DNA of 5,506 nucleotides from an uncultured Lachnospiraceae bacterium (GTDB lineage: Bacteria; Bacillota; Clostridia; Lachnospirales; Lachnospiraceae), in contig CAJOPI010000111.1 in the NCBI GenBank assembly GCA_905236275.1, forward strand, positions 1 to 5,506, given 5' to 3'. The translations under genes and the position numbers were made by a program. This document shows, in pieces, positions 3,659 through 5,506 of this stretch. Numbering within the stretch: position 1 is the stretch's first letter; each line of letters begins with the position of its first letter. Below the pieces are notes generated by a model. The model did no database searches and had not been told where the DNA came from. It was given only the letters and a program-made list of their open reading frames with translations.

Positions 3659-5506
3659 TTATTCTGTCATCACATAGCTTACAAATTCGTTTCCATGACC
3701 TGAAAACCACGCTGTCGAATCGTTCATACCCTTCTTGTAAACGGTGCCCGTCTCAGGGTCCATGATGACGGTGTTCTTGCTGTCATAGCCGACTATAAGC
3801 ACCGTTTCTCCTCCGTCTACCGTTGCAAGTACGGGAGTGCCCTGACTCACATAGTAAAGAACCGAGGTCAGAGAACAGCCGTAGAGGTTCAGTGCCTTCG
3901 CCCCCTGGATTTTGTCCTCTATGATTTCCATCGCGTCCTCATCCGCATTCAGAAGGTCAGAAACCTTGACCGACAGACCCGCATTGGAAAGAAGCTCTTC
4001 AAGGGAAACTGCAAGGCTCGTTTCACCCTCGCCCTTGAGTTTTCCTTCTATCGCGCTTATCCTTGCCTCGGTCTTACGGTCTCCCTTTTTCCATATATAA
4101 TCCTGTTCATTATCGACAACCACGCCGTCAGCAGTATCTGCCGAGTTCACAGCCTCGCTCGCGGTAGCATAGATACCTTCGATTTTCCCCTTTGAATATA
4201 CGTAGTAAAGATTTTCCTTCTGCTCCGTCGGTATCGAAAGCGTTACGGAAGAATCCGCCAGAACCTCTTCCGGCTCGACTTCATGCACCTTGCCCGAAAG
4301 TTTGCGGTCAAACTCTATCTGAATAACGGTTCCCGTATTTTCCGTCAGGACGGAAACCACCTCATTTTTCGCCTTTTCCTCTGCCACGTTGCTGACAATC
4401 TCATCATCGGAAACCGAGGTATAGCTTCCGCTGCCGCTCTCCATGTATATCCGTTTAAGCAGCACCTCCGCCTCGGTGACGACCGCCCTCGTTATATAAA
4501 TATTCTCCTCACTGTAGGTCTTTAAGGTTGTTCCGCCATAATCCTCTATATTTATGACGCTTATCGGTGAGAAGGATATACCGGATGAGTTTCTGATATG
4601 GTCGGATTTTCCCGAAATTCCATATACGAAATCATCTCCCACAAAGCCCAGAGGAGTTATTTCAAATTCCGAACCTCTCGTTATCTCCCTCTTTCTTCCC
4701 GAGTTCAGGTTTGCAAGGGTAACCGTCGCCTTGTCCTCACTCTGCCATGCAACATAGCGGTTATTTTTCGAGACCACCAGACTGTTTCTCTCCAGATTAC
4801 CCGCAACAGTCTCTGCCATACAGTTTTCAAGATCTACCTTGTAAATACTTCCGTCAATATAAATACTGAGCTCATTTCCTCCTCCGGTATATGACAGGAG
4901 CTCCACGTCATTTCTCAGAATCTCGAAGGATTCATTAGCCGGTATCCATACCTGTTCCGCAAGCCTGTTTCTTAAACTGTTGAAATAATAAACCGAAACA
5001 CCGACTTCTCCTTCGTGACGTCCCCTGTTCATATAGCCGTAAACCATGAACTGGACGTTTCCTCCTTCATCAACGGAGAAGATCTTTATATCGTGCTGGT
5101 CAAAAAGGTTTCGCTCATCATCAGTTCCGCTGTCAAAGAAAGAGAAAACCCTTGCCGCCCTTGCGTCCGCAGTCCTCATCGAATAAAGCGAACCGTTCTG
5201 CACAAAGGCAACCACTCCGCCGTCGTCACTCTCTTTTACATTTACATTATAATCGGTAATACCCAGATAAACGCCGTTTTTATTGAAAGCCAGCTCGCTC
5301 CTGTAATCGAATATCTCATTCATATCCCTCTCGAAATCGAGAAGATAAGTGCGGTTTGCTGTATAACGTATCCTGTAATATTCGTCCACATCATAATAAT
5401 ATCCGCCTCTTTCCACTATATAGGAAAGCCCGAGTGAAGCGGTTGACGCATCCATTTCGAATATCTTCATGTAAGTTTTCTCAGGAGCCGCCACGTCTAA
5501 GCTTCC
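3659..5506 (-). CDS. Beta-propeller protein with degenerate C39-like C-terminal domain, N-terminus outside window
   Basis: The frame is open to the right edge: in-frame codons precede the GTG at 5494, which has no ribosome site, so the gene begins outside the window. Residues here count from that GTG. About 30-330 show repeated strands of TolB/WD40-like propeller type, such as GGVVAFVQNGSLYSM (92-106) and NRYVAW followed by LANLNSGRKREIT (245-250, 260-272). After a linker, about 425-611 resemble the second half of peptidase C39: a helix ending SQGTPVLATV (550-559), IVGYD (567-571) and MDPETG (578-583). The His expected before the IVGYD strand is missing (Glu563 and Thr564 occupy that region), and no CGP-type nucleophile motif is visible; the only cysteines are 225 and 540. 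It is therefore probably a binding or scaffold domain rather than a protease. I recall similar proteins in Lachnospiraceae but could not check. The gene ends 72 bases before the NlpC/P60 start and is probably co-transcribed with it; it is probably extracellular or membrane-anchored. No specific function is recognised. Confidence 0.75.
   Translation of the reverse strand, partial: GSLDVAAPEKTYMKIFEMDASTASLGLSYIVERGGYYYDVDEYYRIRYTANRTYLLDFERDMNEIFDYRSELAFNKNGVYLGITDYNVNVKESDDGGVVAFVQNGSLYSMRTADARAARVFSFFDSGTDDERNLFDQHDIKIFSVDEGGNVQFMVYGYMNRGRHEGEVGVSVYYFNSLRNRLAEQVWIPANESFEILRNDVELLSYTGGGNELSIYIDGSIYKVDLENCMAETVAGNLERNSLVVSKNNRYVAWQSEDKATVTLANLNSGRKREITRGSEFEITPLGFVGDDFVYGISGKSDHIRNSSGISFSPISVINIEDYGGTTLKTYSEENIYITRAVVTEAEVLLKRIYMESGSGSYTSVSDDEIVSNVAEEKAKNEVVSVLTENTGTVIQIEFDRKLSGKVHEVEPEEVLADSSVTLSIPTEQKENLYYVYSKGKIEGIYATASEAVNSADTADGVVVDNEQDYIWKKGDRKTEARISAIEGKLKGEGETSLAVSLEELLSNAGLSVKVSDLLNADEDAMEIIEDKIQGAKALNLYGCSLTSVLYYVSQGTPVLATVDGGETVLIVGYDSKNTVIMDPETGTVYKKGMNDSTAWFSGHGNEFVSYVMTE

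Noticed and set aside
3808..3888. Cys540 in LYGCSLTSVL as a C39 nucleophile
   Set aside because: Although it begins a helix, it lies directly before the GTPVLA strand. That is the second half of the C39 fold; the catalytic Cys should be in the first half, about 80 or more residues earlier.
5015..5437. 140-codon open frame on the plus strand
   Set aside because: It is antisense to the propeller coding region, without a ribosome site or a recognisable motif. The minus-strand frame is much longer and protein-like.
5492..5494. GTG at 5494 as the true start of the propeller protein
   Set aside because: The frame stays open to the window edge (codons for Gly-Ser-Leu-Asp precede it). There is no ribosome site and no export signal follows, so the start lies outside the window.

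Overview
The window is a stretch of bacterial chromosome in which every convincing gene lies on the minus strand, so transcription runs from the right edge to the left. Three features suggest an anaerobic Gram-positive of the Clostridia, most likely the Lachnospiraceae: moderate GC, frequent ATA and AGA/AGG codons, and the kinds of extracellular proteins encoded. This placement is an inference from style and from remembered homologues, not from a search.

In transcription order there are five genes. (1) 5506-3659: the C-terminal part of a large protein that is open past the right edge. It combines a TolB/WD40-like beta-propeller region with a C-terminal domain resembling a peptidase C39 fold that has lost its catalytic residues. 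(2) 3586-1157: an 809-residue exported NlpC/P60 cysteine peptidase, probably a cell-wall hydrolase. Its catalytic domain carries a large insertion, and its C-terminus holds a duplicated module and a very acidic segment. (3) 1070-681: a TatB-like protein. (4) 684-493: TatA. (5) 496-1: the first 165 residues of TatC, cut by the left edge.

The three Tat genes form a tightly coupled unit in the order B-A-C. Each stop overlaps the next start as ATGA, and no terminator is visible between the NlpC/P60 gene and tatB. Together they encode a twin-arginine translocase for folded proteins. The separate TatB-like subunit is notable, because most Firmicutes manage with TatA and TatC alone. Neither upstream protein shows a twin-arginine signal in the visible sequence, so the Tat substrate is probably encoded elsewhere, or these are simply neighbouring envelope genes.

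Non-coding space is small: 72 bases between the propeller and NlpC/P60 genes, and 86 bases between NlpC/P60 and tatB. I see no tRNA, rRNA, riboswitch, CRISPR array, insertion sequence or convincing terminator. The least explained parts are the propeller/pseudo-C39 protein and the inserted Cys/His-rich segment of the NlpC/P60 protein.
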